From: Micromonospora siamensis
Lineage (GTDB): Bacteria > Actinomycetota > Actinomycetes > Mycobacteriales > Micromonosporaceae
Direction: 5' to 3'
DNA length: 64,000 bases
Assembly: GCF_900090305.1 (NCBI RefSeq)
Contig: NZ_LT607751.1
Location: 6,186,120-6,250,119, forward strand
The notes below the pieces were generated by a model. That model saw only the letters and a program-made list of their open reading frames with translations, had not been told where the DNA came from and searched no databases. This document shows positions 51,516 to 60,906 of this stretch, in pieces; the first letter of the stretch is position 1; every line of letters starts with the position of its first letter. The position numbers and the translations under genes are program-made.

Positions 51516-51592
51516 GCCCCTTTGCTCTGCTGTAGCGGACGCAACGGTGCGAGCACCTTTGCGGTGCGTGGGCCGCAGCAGAGCAAAGGGGC
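51516..51592. repeat. Short inverted-repeat element with GCCCCTTTGCTCTGCTG ends
   Basis: The ends pair perfectly over 17 bases (51516-51532 and 51576-51592) and partly further in. They share the CCTTTGCTCTGCTG core and a nearby ACGCAAC with the element at 37319-37456; the inside sequence differs and is shorter. It lies in the 323-base gap between the small broken gene and the hemB stop; the rest of that gap shows no gene. Confidence 0.82.
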
Positions 51593-51722
51593 CGCAAGGT
51601 GAGGTGGCGGGCCGCGCCGACGGGCGCGGCGCGGACCGGACCGACAGGCGTGGTGCGGCAGGGCACGCCACGGAGCGCGGCAGCGTGATCTCGCCGGCCA
51701 CCCGCAGGGCGGCCGGCGTGCG

Positions 51723-52706
<984 letters not shown>

Positions 52707-52740
52707 GACAGGCCTCCCGGCAACGATCAGCGAACCACGA

Positions 52741-54321
52741 TCAGCGGAAGCGGAGGGCGGTCGGCCCCTGCACCTTCGAACCACGGCGCTGCTTGGCCGG
52801 CATGGCGGCCAGCTTCTCGCGCAGCTCGACGGCGTAGGCGGCGAGCGCCTCCACCAGGTCGGGCACCGAGGCGTGCTGAGGCTGGACGTCGACCCGCAGG
52901 CCGAACTCCGTCGCGGTCTCCGCCGTCTTGGGCCCGATGACTGCAACAACGGTGCGGGCGTGCGGCTTCCCGGCGATGCCGACCAGGTTCCGGACCGTGG
53001 AGGACGAGGTGAAGAGCACGGCGTCGAACCCGCCCGACTTGATCGCGTCGCGGATCTCGGCGGGCGGCGGGGCCGCCCGGACGGTCCGGTACGCGGTCAC
53101 GTCGTCGACCTCCCAGCCGCGCTCGGTGAGCCCGGCGGCCAGGGTCTCGGTGGCGATGTCGGCGCGCGGCAGCAGCACCCGGCCCACCGGGTCGAGGATC
53201 TCGTCGTGCGGCGAGAACTCGGCCAGCAGGCCCTCGGAGGACTGCTCGCCCGCCGGCACCAGCTCCGGCTGGATGCCGAAGGCGCGCACCGCGTCGGCGG
53301 TGGCCTCGCCGATGCAGGCGATCTTGACGCCGCCGAAGTGCCGGGCGTCGAGGCCGTGCTCGGCGAACTTCTCCCAGACCGCGCGGACCGCGTTCACCGA
53401 GGTGAAGATCACCCAGGCGTACCGGCCGTCGACCAGGCCCTTGACCGCCCGCTCCATCTGGGCGGGGGTACGCGGCGGCTCCACCGCGATGGTCGGCACC
53501 TCGCACGGGATCGCCCCGTACGCGCGCAGCCGCGCGCTCATCGCCCCGGCCTGCTCCTTGGTGCGGGGCACCAGCACCTTCCAGCCGTACAGCGGGCGGT
53601 TCTCCCACCAGCTCAGCTTGTCCCGCTCGCCGACGCCCGCGCCGACGGTGAGCACCACCCGGCCGGTGAAGCCGAGCGCCGCCGCGACGAAGGAGTCCAC
53701 GGTCGACGTGGTGGTGTACTGCGTCTCGCCGGTGCCGTCGCCGGTCACCCCGACGCCCGTGCCGCCGTCGACCCCGGCGGCCAGCAGGCCGTCCCGGACC
53801 GCGGCCAGGTCACCGGCGTCGATGGCCAGCGCCAGCGAGCCCCGGCCGACCGCGGCGGCGAGCGCGTCGAAGTCGAGCGTGCTGACGTCCTCGACGTCGG
53901 CGGCGGTGCGTACGCCCGGCAGCGGGACACCCGCGTAGGTGGCCACCCCCTCGGCCTGCCCGACACCGGGCACCACCTCGAAGTGCGCGGCGGTACGCGC
54001 GACCGCCTGCACCTCCTTGACCACCGAGTCGTGGCCGAACGGGTCACCGGCGACCAGGTGCACCGCGTTCAGGCCGGACCGGGCGGCGGAGATGAGCACC
54101 TTCGCCACGTCACCCGGGGCGCCCTCGGCCGGCGTGAACTGGGCGTCCTCGCGGGCCTCGGCGCGTACGGCGTCGAGCAGCGTCTCCGGTACCCCCCGGT
54201 CGTAGACCACCTGGTCGGCGTCGACCAGGGCGTCGTGCGCCCGGCGGGTCAGCAGGCCCGGGTCGCCGGGGCCGGCCCCGACGAACGCGATGCGGCCTAC
54301 GGGCTTACGGGTGCGGGTCAT
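52741..54321 (-). CDS. cobA-hemD: Fused uroporphyrinogen-III methyltransferase / uroporphyrinogen-III synthase
   Basis: Bifunctional tetrapyrrole enzyme of 526 residues. The N-terminal part (about 10-250) is the SAM methyltransferase: [37 protein letters not shown] and [12 protein letters not shown], though some usual SUMT residues are changed. The C-terminal part (about 265-515) is uroporphyrinogen-III synthase: [44 protein letters not shown]-like region and [18 protein letters not shown]. It closes hydroxymethylbilane to uroporphyrinogen III and may send it towards sirohaem/B12. Start ATG overlaps the hemC stop by ATGA. Confidence 0.94.
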   Translation of the reverse strand: MTRTRKPVGRIAFVGAGPGDPGLLTRRAHDALVDADQVVYDRGVPETLLDAVRAEAREDAQFTPAEGAPGDVAKVLISAARSGLNAVHLVAGDPFGHDSVVKEVQAVARTAAHFEVVPGVGQAEGVATYAGVPLPGVRTAADVEDVSTLDFDALAAAVGRGSLALAIDAGDLAAVRDGLLAAGVDGGTGVGVTGDGTGETQYTTTSTVDSFVAAALGFTGRVVLTVGAGVGERDKLSWWENRPLYGWKVLVPRTKEQAGAMSARLRAYGAIPCEVPTIAVEPPRTPAQMERAVKGLVDGRYAWVIFTSVNAVRAVWEKFAEHGLDARHFGGVKIACIGEATADAVRAFGIQPELVPAGEQSSEGLLAEFSPHDEILDPVGRVLLPRADIATETLAAGLTERGWEVDDVTAYRTVRAAPPPAEIRDAIKSGGFDAVLFTSSSTVRNLVGIAGKPHARTVVAVIGPKTAETATEFGLRVDVQPQHASVPDLVEALAAYAVELREKLAAMPAKQRRGSKVQGPTALRFR

Positions 54322-55313
54322 TCTGTGCTCCCAAATTGCTGGGTCCCCGGGCCGGCGTGTCCTTCTTGGCCGAGGATCGAGTCGGCGCCGAGTTCGAGGA
54401 GTTCGGCGGCGAGTGCCTTGCCGATCTCCGCCGCGTCGGCGGGCGTACCGGTGCGGGACAGCCGGAGGTCTCGGGTGCCGTCCGGGCTGATCACCGCCCC
54501 GCGCAGGTAGATCTCTTCGACAACGTCGCCTTCGGCGGCCGAGCTGGCTGGCTCGCCTTCGGCGATGATGGCGTAGGCGGCGACGGGCGCGGAGCACCCG
54601 GCCTCCAGGGTGGCCAGCAGCGCCCGTTCCGCGACGACCGCGGCCCGGGACGGTGCATGGTCGAGCACCGCGAGCAGTTCGACCAGGTCGTGGTCGTCGC
54701 TGCGACATTCCACCGCCAGCGCGCCCTGGGCGGGCGCGGGCAGCATGAGCATCGGGTCGAGCGTCTCGGTGATCACGTCGGCCCGACCGATCCGGACCAG
54801 ACCGGCCCGGGCCAGGACGACCGCGTCCAGGTCGGCGTCCGGGCCGACGACCCGCCCGAGGCGGGTGTCGATGTTGCCCCGGATCGGCGTCACCTCCAGT
54901 TGGAGGCCGAGGGCGTGCAGCTGGGCGATGCGGCGCAGCGCGCCGGTGCCGATCCGCGAGCCGGGGGGCAGCTCGGCCAGCGTTCGGCCGTCGCGGGCGA
55001 TCAGCGCGTCCCGCGGGTCCTGCCGGGGCGGCACCGCGGCGATGTGCAGGCCGGGCGCGTCCGCCGTGGGCAGGTCCTTGTAGGAGTGCACCGCGAGGTC
55101 GATGGTGCCGGCGGTCAGCGCGTCACGCAGGGCCGACACGAAGACGCCGACGCCGAGCCGGTGCACCGGGGCCGAGGAACGGTCCCCGGCGGTCACCACC
55201 TCGACCAGCTCGACGGGACGCCCGGTGGCGGCGGTCAGCGCGTCGGCGACCTGACCGGACTGGGCCATCGCCAGGGTGCTGCCCCGGGTGCCCAGGCGCA
55301 GGGGGGTGCTCAT
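54318..55313 (-). CDS. hemC: Porphobilinogen deaminase (hydroxymethylbilane synthase)
   Basis: Polymerises four porphobilinogens to hydroxymethylbilane, 331 residues. Family marks: LRLGTRGSTLAMAQSGQVAD, VHSYKDLPTADAPGL with the catalytic Asp-containing region DLAVHSYKDLPT, IGTGALRRIAQL, and the dipyrromethane-cofactor Cys in LEAGCSAPVAAYA. Start ATG overlaps the hemA stop by ATGA, and its own stop overlaps the next gene, so all three are coupled. Confidence 0.96.
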   Translation of the reverse strand: MSTPLRLGTRGSTLAMAQSGQVADALTAATGRPVELVEVVTAGDRSSAPVHRLGVGVFVSALRDALTAGTIDLAVHSYKDLPTADAPGLHIAAVPPRQDPRDALIARDGRTLAELPPGSRIGTGALRRIAQLHALGLQLEVTPIRGNIDTRLGRVVGPDADLDAVVLARAGLVRIGRADVITETLDPMLMLPAPAQGALAVECRSDDHDLVELLAVLDHAPSRAAVVAERALLATLEAGCSAPVAAYAIIAEGEPASSAAEGDVVEEIYLRGAVISPDGTRDLRLSRTGTPADAAEIGKALAAELLELGADSILGQEGHAGPGTQQFGSTE

Positions 55314-56734
55314 CGCTCACCTCCGGTGGACGGGACGACGGTGCCGCTGACCGGCGTGGCGGCCGGGACCTCGGCCACCGGAAAGGACGGCCGGCCGGTG
55401 GCCTCGGACCCGGCGACACCCTCGGCCTCGACGACGTCGGGGACGGTGTCGACCGGGGAGGTCTGCGGAACCTGAAGGTCGAACAGCTCGCGCAGCAGCG
55501 CGGCGTACTGGTCGCCGCCGGGCTCGGCGGCGAGCTGGCGGACCCGCACGGTGGGCTGGTGCAGCAGCCGCTGCACCACCCGGTGGACCGTGCGGGCGAC
55601 GTCGGCGCGCTGCTCGTCGGTGAAGTCGGGGCGGCGCTGGGCGAGCCGGCGCAGCTCGGCGGTGACCACGTCGTCGGCGCGTCCGCGCAGGGCGGCCACG
55701 GTGGGGGCCACGTCGGCGCCGCGCAGCCAGGACAGGAACGCCTCGACCTCGGCCGTGACGATCCGGGTGACCTCGGCGGCGTCGGCGGCGGCCGGCCCGC
55801 CGGCGAGGACGGTGGCCATCCGGTCGATGTCGATCACCTCGACGCCGGGCAGTTCGGCCACACCCTCCTCGACGTCGCGCGGCACGGCCAGGTCGAGCAG
55901 GACCAGCGGGCCCCGGTCGGCGGCGCGCCGGGCCAGCGCCCGGGTCACCACGTCGAGGCTGAGGACCGGTTCGGTGGCCGCGGTGGCGGCCACTACGATG
56001 TCCACTGTGGCGAGTGCGTCGACGAGTTCGGCCATCGGCACGGCGTTCGCACCGTACGACTCGGCGAGGCGTACCGCCCGATCGGCGCCACGGTTGGTGA
56101 CGGTGAGCGGCCCGGCGCCGAGCCGGGAGAGCGTCGCCACACCGAGGGAGCCCATCGCGCCGGCACCGACGACCATGGCCGGGCGGCCGGCGAGGTCGCC
56201 GTCGAGGTGCCCCGCGGCCAGGTCGAGCGCGGCGCTGACCACGCTCTGGCCGGCGCGGTCGATGTTGGTCTCGGCGTGTGCCCGCTTGCCGACCCGCAGG
56301 GCCTGCTGCATCAGCTCGTGGACCAGCCGGCCGGCCGAGTCGGCCCCGGCGGCCCAGTGGTACGCGTCGCGCAGCTGGCCGAGGATCTGCGCCTCGCCGA
56401 CCACCATCGAGTCCAGGCCGGCGGCGACCCGGAAGACGTGGTCGACCGCGGCGGCGTCGTAGTGCACGTAGAGGTGGTTGGCCAGGGCGGCGGGCGGGGC
56501 GCCGGCCTGCTCGGCGAGGACGGCGCAGATGTCGCCGAGGCCGCCGTGGAAGCCGGAGACGGCGGCGTAGACCTCCACCCGGTTGCAGGTGGAGACGAGC
56601 ACGGCCTCGGCGACGTACGGCTGGGCGACCAGGCGGTCCAGGGTGCGGGTGAGTTCGGCGGGGGCCACCGCCAGCCGCTCCAGGGTGGCGACCGGGGCGG
56701 TGCGGTAGGACGCGCCGACGACGAGCAGTTTCAC
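55310..56734 (-). CDS. hemA: Glutamyl-tRNA reductase
   Basis: First committed step of C5-pathway haem synthesis: reduces Glu-tRNA to glutamate semialdehyde with NADPH. The 474-residue protein has the nucleophile Cys in VSTCNRVEVYA, VVGEAQILGQLRDAY, the NADPH motif VVGAGAMGSLGVATL, and a C-terminal dimer region with VAPTVAALRGRADDV. The C-terminal 70 residues are Pro/Val/Thr-rich and longer than in many HemA, and may be disordered. Start GTG 56734 overlaps the rex stop by GTGA; the upstream open frame is antisense noise. Expression should be under Rex. Confidence 0.96.
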   Translation of the reverse strand: MKLLVVGASYRTAPVATLERLAVAPAELTRTLDRLVAQPYVAEAVLVSTCNRVEVYAAVSGFHGGLGDICAVLAEQAGAPPAALANHLYVHYDAAAVDHVFRVAAGLDSMVVGEAQILGQLRDAYHWAAGADSAGRLVHELMQQALRVGKRAHAETNIDRAGQSVVSAALDLAAGHLDGDLAGRPAMVVGAGAMGSLGVATLSRLGAGPLTVTNRGADRAVRLAESYGANAVPMAELVDALATVDIVVAATAATEPVLSLDVVTRALARRAADRGPLVLLDLAVPRDVEEGVAELPGVEVIDIDRMATVLAGGPAAADAAEVTRIVTAEVEAFLSWLRGADVAPTVAALRGRADDVVTAELRRLAQRRPDFTDEQRADVARTVHRVVQRLLHQPTVRVRQLAAEPGGDQYAALLRELFDLQVPQTSPVDTVPDVVEAEGVAGSEATGRPSFPVAEVPAATPVSGTVVPSTGGER

Positions 56735-57501
56735 GTGCCGATCGCCTCCTGGGTGTCGGTGGCCGCGAGCCGACCGGGCAGGGCGGTCAGGCCGGACCCG
56801 CCGGCGGCGGGCAGCGCGGTCAGCGACGCCTTGCGGTGCTCGTGGAAGGACAGGATCTGCAACTCGATGGCGAGGTCGACCTTGCGCACGTCGACCCCTT
56901 CCGGAACCGAGAGTACGCACGGCGCGAAGTTGAGGATGCTCGTCACACCGACGGCGACGAGCTGGTCGGCGACGCCCTGGGCGGCGGCGGCCGGGGTGGC
57001 GATCACGCCGATCGCGATCGACTCCTCGGCGGCGACCCGGGGCAGTTCGTCGACATGGCGTACGACCAGCCCGTTGATGATCTCGCCGATCCGGGATCGG
57101 TCGGCGTCGAGCAGCGCGGCGATCCGGAAGCCACGGCTGGCGAAGCCGTCGTAGCCGGCCAGGGCGTGACCGAGATTACCCACGCCGACGAGGGCCACGG
57201 CGCGGCGCTGGGTCAGGCCGAGGACGTACTCGATCTGCTCGATCAGCAGCGTGACGTCGTAGCCGACGCCCCGGGTGCCGTACGAGCCGAGCTGGGAGAG
57301 GTCCTTGCGGAGCTTGGCGGAGTTCACCCCGGCGGCACCGGCCAGCCCTTCGCTGGAGACCGTCTCGTGCCCGGCCTCGGCGAGGTTGTGCAGGGCTCGG
57401 AGGTATTCCGGGAGCCGCGCGACGGTCGCCTCCGGCAGGTCCGGAAGCGCCGGTACGGCACCGGCGCGGCCGGGCGCGCCAGGGTGACGGTGCTGACTCA
57501 T
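56731..57501 (-). CDS. rex: Redox-sensing transcription repressor Rex
   Basis: Senses the NADH/NAD+ ratio and represses genes for respiration and haem when NADH is low. The 256-residue protein has a winged helix (ATVARLPEYLRALHNLAEAG, then VNSAKLRKDLSQLGSYGTRGVGY) and a Rossmann domain with VALVGVGNLGHALAGYDGF (GxGxxG). It ends with a helix that swaps between subunits (LAIELQILSFHEHRKA). Start ATG 57501 has GGAG four to five bases upstream. It leads the rex-hem operon, overlapping hemA. The operator at 57621 suggests autoregulation. Confidence 0.95.
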   Translation of the reverse strand: MSQHRHPGAPGRAGAVPALPDLPEATVARLPEYLRALHNLAEAGHETVSSEGLAGAAGVNSAKLRKDLSQLGSYGTRGVGYDVTLLIEQIEYVLGLTQRRAVALVGVGNLGHALAGYDGFASRGFRIAALLDADRSRIGEIINGLVVRHVDELPRVAAEESIAIGVIATPAAAAQGVADQLVAVGVTSILNFAPCVLSVPEGVDVRKVDLAIELQILSFHEHRKASLTALPAAGGSGLTALPGRLAATDTQEAIGT

Positions 57502-57902
57502 GAGACTCCGTGCGGTGCGATCCTCGGCCAGCTCCGGTGCCCGGCCGTTTCGGGACCCCCGCTCGCGACCGAGGTTGTCGGTCGTGCTAGCGGGGCGCGT
57601 CGGAACTACAGAGTAGGCGCTTGTGAAGACGTGCACAAATCGCGATCTTGCTGATCCGCGACGCCCCTCCACCAGCTCCTCCATTCCACAAGATCGATCC
57701 GGCGGCCTCCGCCGGCGCCGCTCGGCGATTATTGCTCAATTACGACTTCTCTGACCAATCGCGCGCGCGCCGTCGCGCAGAGTGACCGGAGCCCGGAAGC
57801 CGACCGACCACCGACGCCGACGAGGCAGGTAGGGACAACCCCACCCCCGATACACCGGCCCACAGGATGGGCCGAAACGGACAACCCTCCTAGCCTGAGC
57901 AC
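57502..57902. promoter_or_regulatory. Divergent promoter region of rex-hem and the NarL-type kinase gene
   Basis: This 401-base gap holds no convincing gene. It contains the Rex site at 57621-57638. At the other end TAGCCT (57891-57896) lies six bases before the kinase ATG, a leaderless -10 box. AT-rich stretch 57726-57760 (GCGATTATTGCTCAATTACG-like) stands out and might be promoter DNA for either direction. Confidence 0.5.
57621..57638. promoter_or_regulatory. Rex operator
   Basis: TTGTGAAGACGTGCACAA matches the Rex consensus TTGTGAA-4 bases-TTCACAA with a single change (G for T). It lies 120 bases upstream of the rex start, so Rex should control its own operon and with it the early haem genes, as in Streptomyces. 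Seen directly in sequence; binding is inferred. Confidence 0.85.
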
Positions 57903-59195
57903 ATGACCGCCGTACCCCTGTCCGCTCCGACGCCGCTGCGCGGCACCGCCCGCCAACTCCTCCGGGACTCCGGGTACGTGCTGCTCGGCCTGCCGCTCGC
58001 GATCGCTGGCTTCGCCGCCGCCGTGGTGGGAATCTCACTCAGCGCCGGCCTTCTGGTCACCACGCTAGGCCTGCCCGTCCTCGCCGGCACCCTCTACGTT
58101 GCGCGTGCGCTGGCCGACGTCGAACGCTTCCGGCTCCCCGCCGTGCTGCGCCAGCCCCGGGTACGCCCCGACTACCTGGCCCCACCGGCCGGGGGCGGCT
58201 ACTGGCGCCGCGTCTTCATCCCGATGCGCGACGCGCAGTCCTGGCTCGATCTCGCCCACGGGCTGTTCAAGCTGCCCGTGGCGCTGCTCACCCTCGTACC
58301 CCTGGTGGTCTGGTGGGCGCTCGCGCTCACCGGCACGCTCTACTGGGCGTACGACTGGGCCATCCCCCGGGGCCCCGACGACCAGGACCTCAGTCAGCTG
58401 CTCGGGATGGGCGACGGCGCCACCGCGCGTATCGCGCTGAACACCGCGATCGGGCTGTTCGCCCTGCTCACCCTGCCGCTGATGGCCCGCGGCTGCGCGC
58501 TGCTCCAGGCATCCTTCGCCCGGGCCCTGCTCACCGGCGTGGCCGAGGTACGCAACCGGATCAGCACCCTGGAGGAGCAGAAGCGGGCCGCCGCCTCCGC
58601 CGAGGCGACCGCCCTGCGCCGGCTGGAACGCGACATCCACGACGGCCCGCAGCAGCGGCTGGTCCGCCTCGCCATGGACCTGAGCCGGGCCCGGCACCAG
58701 CTCGCCGCCGACCCGGAGGCGGCCGGCCGCACCCTCGACGAGGCCGTCACCCAGGCCCGGGAGACCCTCGACGAGCTGCGCGCCCTGTCCCGGGGCATCG
58801 CCCCGCCGATCCTCGTCGACCGCGGCCTGCCCAGCGCACTGGCCGCCCTGGCCGGCCGCTCCCTGGCCCCGGTGGAGCTGGCCGTCGACCCGGAACTCTG
58901 CACGCCCACCGGGCGGCTCGACCCGGCGGTGGAGAACACCGCCTACTTCGTGGTCGCCGAGGCGCTCACCAACGTCGCCAAGCACAGCGGGGCGACCACC
59001 AGCCGGGTCACCGTCACCCGTCGGTTGGGCCGGCTGGAGGTCGAGGTCACCGACGACGGGATGGGCGGCGCGCACCTGGCCAAGGGGCACGGCCTGGCCG
59101 GGCTCGCCGACCGGGTCCGGGCGGTCGGGGGCACGCTCGACCTGACCAGCCCGGCCGGAGGCCCGACCGCGCTGCACGTCGAACTGCCCCGGTGA
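57903..59195 (+). CDS. NarL-type sensor histidine kinase (membrane sensor, HisKA_3)
   Basis: Kinase of 430 residues with a membrane sensor domain of the actinobacterial putative-sensor type (helices about 25-65, 120-150, 180-205). The HisKA_3 box is RRLERDIHDGPQQRLVRLAM with the phosphorylated His, and the ATPase domain has EALTNVAKHSGA and DDGMGGAHLAKGHGLAGLADRV. Start ATG 57903 is leaderless: TAGCCT ends six bases before it. The response regulator follows 88 bases later. It is divergent from rex, with a 401-base gap between. Confidence 0.92.
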   Translation: MTAVPLSAPTPLRGTARQLLRDSGYVLLGLPLAIAGFAAAVVGISLSAGLLVTTLGLPVLAGTLYVARALADVERFRLPAVLRQPRVRPDYLAPPAGGGYWRRVFIPMRDAQSWLDLAHGLFKLPVALLTLVPLVVWWALALTGTLYWAYDWAIPRGPDDQDLSQLLGMGDGATARIALNTAIGLFALLTLPLMARGCALLQASFARALLTGVAEVRNRISTLEEQKRAAASAEATALRRLERDIHDGPQQRLVRLAMDLSRARHQLAADPEAAGRTLDEAVTQARETLDELRALSRGIAPPILVDRGLPSALAALAGRSLAPVELAVDPELCTPTGRLDPAVENTAYFVVAEALTNVAKHSGATTSRVTVTRRLGRLEVEVTDDGMGGAHLAKGHGLAGLADRVRAVGGTLDLTSPAGGPTALHVELPR

Positions 59196-59283
59196 GCGGG
59201 CTCCGGCCGGCCGGCCCCCGGGCGCGGCGGCGCCGGCCCGACCCGGGCTGCGGCGGGCCCGGCGGCGCGAGGTGGTAGACACC

Positions 59284-59949
59284 GTGGGCATGCGGGTGGT
59301 GATCGCGGACGACGCCGTACTGCTCCGGGAGGGGCTGGTCCGGCTGCTGACCGAGTTCGGGCACCAGGTGGTGGCCGCGGTCGGCGACGGTGACGCCCTG
59401 GTGGCGGCGGTGGTGGAACACCGGCCGGACGTGTCGCTGGTGGACGTCCGGATGCCCCCCACGCACACCGACGAGGGGCTGCGGGCGGCGGTCACGGCCC
59501 GCCGGCTGGTCCCGCGTACGCCGGTCCTGGTGCTCTCCCAGTACGTCGAGGTGTCGTACGCCGACGACCTGCTGGCCACCACCGGCGGCGCCGGCGGCGG
59601 CGGGATCGGCTACCTGCTCAAGGACCGGGTGGCCGCGATAGACGAGTTCCTGGACGCGCTGGCCCGGGTGGCCGCCGGCGGCACCGTGCTGGACCCGGAG
59701 GTGGTCGCCCAGCTGCTGGTCCGCCGCCGCCGCGACGACCCGCTGGCCGCGCTGACCCCCCGCGAGCGCGAGGTGCTGGCCCTGATGGCCGAGGGCCGCT
59801 CGAACACCAGCATCGCGCGGACCCTGGTCGTCAGCGACGGTGCGGTGGAGAAGCACGTCCGCAACATCTTCACCAAGCTCGGCCTCTCCCCCGACCCCAC
59901 CACCCACCACCGCCGCGTCCAGGCCGTCCTCACCTACCTCCACCCCTGA
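59284..59949 (+). CDS. NarL/FixJ-family response regulator
   Basis: Partner of the kinase just upstream, about 221 residues. The receiver has MRVVIADDAVLLREGLVRLL, phosphoacceptor Asp in DVSLVDVRMPP, VLVLSQYVE and GYLLKDRV. The LuxR-type helix-turn-helix is LTPREREVLALMAEGRSNTS then EKHVRNIFTKLGL. Between them, residues around 100-105 include a Gly-rich insert (TTGGAGGGGIG). Start GTG 59284 has GAGGTGG nine bases upstream; ATG 59290 is close and equally possible. Targets unknown. Confidence 0.92.
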   Translation: MGMRVVIADDAVLLREGLVRLLTEFGHQVVAAVGDGDALVAAVVEHRPDVSLVDVRMPPTHTDEGLRAAVTARRLVPRTPVLVLSQYVEVSYADDLLATTGGAGGGGIGYLLKDRVAAIDEFLDALARVAAGGTVLDPEVVAQLLVRRRRDDPLAALTPREREVLALMAEGRSNTSIARTLVVSDGAVEKHVRNIFTKLGLSPDPTTHHRRVQAVLTYLHP

Positions 59950-59979
59950 CCCACCCGGCACCGCGGGCTGCCGAGGGGG

Positions 59980-60630
59980 TCAGGGGAGGGTTCGGGCGAG
60001 GGTCACCGCCTGGGTGAGGGTGTCGGCGACGGGGTGGGGGGTGGTGCGGAGGGTTTCCGGGTGGGTCAGGCCGCCGGTGTAGAGAACGCAGCGGGCGCCG
60101 ACCGAGAGCGCCGCGTCGGCGTCGTCGACCGAGTCCCCGATCAGCACCACCTCGCTGCCGGACAGGCCCAGCTCGGCGAGGTGCTTCGCCAGCCACTCCG
60201 CCTTCGGGCCACCGCCGACCGCCGAGCGCAGCCCGTCGACCCGGGCGAAGTGCGGAGTCAGCCCGTACGTGTGCACGGTCGGCACCAGCTCGTCGTGGAA
60301 CCACATGGACAGCAGCGACTGGCTGCCCGGCCAGGCAGCGATCGCCGCCGTCGCGTCGTCGGCCAGCGCGCAACTGGTCAGCCCCGCCCGGTACGCGTCG
60401 TGGAAGATCCGGTCCAGCGTGCCGAACGCCTCGGCGTCGACCGCCCGACCGAGCATCTCGGCGTAGTAGTCGGCGATCGGCCGGCGGAACCGGATCCGGT
60501 GCTCGTCGGCGGTCACGGCCGGGCCGCCGGCGCTGGCGAACGCCGTGTTGGTCGCCCGGACCACCAGGTCCAGGTCGTTGAGCAGGGTGCCGTTCCAGTC
60601 CCACACCAGGTGGTGGCGCGCAGGGGTCAT
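59980..60630 (-). CDS. HAD-superfamily hydrolase (phosphoglycolate-phosphatase-like)
   Basis: Phosphatase of 216 residues. Motif I is HLVWDWNGTLLNDLDL with the nucleophile Asp and acid/base position (D-W-N: the second Asp of DxD is Asn, a change seen in some family members). A helical cap follows (about 20-85). Motif III/IV is GSEVVLIGDSVDDADAALSVGA with the metal Asp residues. Its substrate could be a small sugar phosphate; not defined. Start ATG 60630. It follows the glutaredoxin-like gene by 21 bases on the same strand. Confidence 0.87.
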   Translation of the reverse strand: MTPARHHLVWDWNGTLLNDLDLVVRATNTAFASAGGPAVTADEHRIRFRRPIADYYAEMLGRAVDAEAFGTLDRIFHDAYRAGLTSCALADDATAAIAAWPGSQSLLSMWFHDELVPTVHTYGLTPHFARVDGLRSAVGGGPKAEWLAKHLAELGLSGSEVVLIGDSVDDADAALSVGARCVLYTGGLTHPETLRTTPHPVADTLTQAVTLARTLP

Positions 60631-60651
60631 CCGTGCACGGTAACCGGCCGG

Positions 60652-60906
60652 TCAGAGCTGCGGGGTGGTGAGGTCACGCAGCAGCCGGTCCTCCTCCACC
60701 CGCCAGTAGCCGTGCTCCTTGCCGTCGAGCAGCACCACGGGCAGCCGGTCGCCGTACTCGCGTTCCAGCTCGACGTCGTCGGTGACGTCCTTCTCCACCC
60801 ACCGGTCACCGGTGACCGCCACCACCCGGTCCATCGCCGCGCGGGCGTCCTCGCAGAGGTGGCAGCCGGGCCGGGTGATCAGGGCGAGCCGGGCGTCAGT
60901 GGACAT
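60652..60906 (-). CDS. Glutaredoxin-like protein (DUF836 type)
   Basis: An 84-residue thioredoxin-fold protein. The redox motif is CHLC in LALITRPGCHLCEDARAAM, and cis-Pro is in DRLPVVLLDGKEHGYW. The family is common beside bldN/rex genes in actinobacteria. Its role is probably disulphide or mycothiol chemistry; the partner is not known. Start ATG 60906 lies inside the end of the acyl ligase gene (11-base overlap), with GAGGTACCC upstream. It is 21 bases ahead of the HAD gene. Confidence 0.88.
   Translation of the reverse strand: MSTDARLALITRPGCHLCEDARAAMDRVVAVTGDRWVEKDVTDDVELEREYGDRLPVVLLDGKEHGYWRVEEDRLLRDLTTPQL

Noticed and set aside
51423..51600. A replication origin, because of the DnaA boxes
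   Set aside because: Only two good boxes, no dnaA/dnaN genes nearby and no AT-rich unwinding region; rex-hem genes are not origin markers here.
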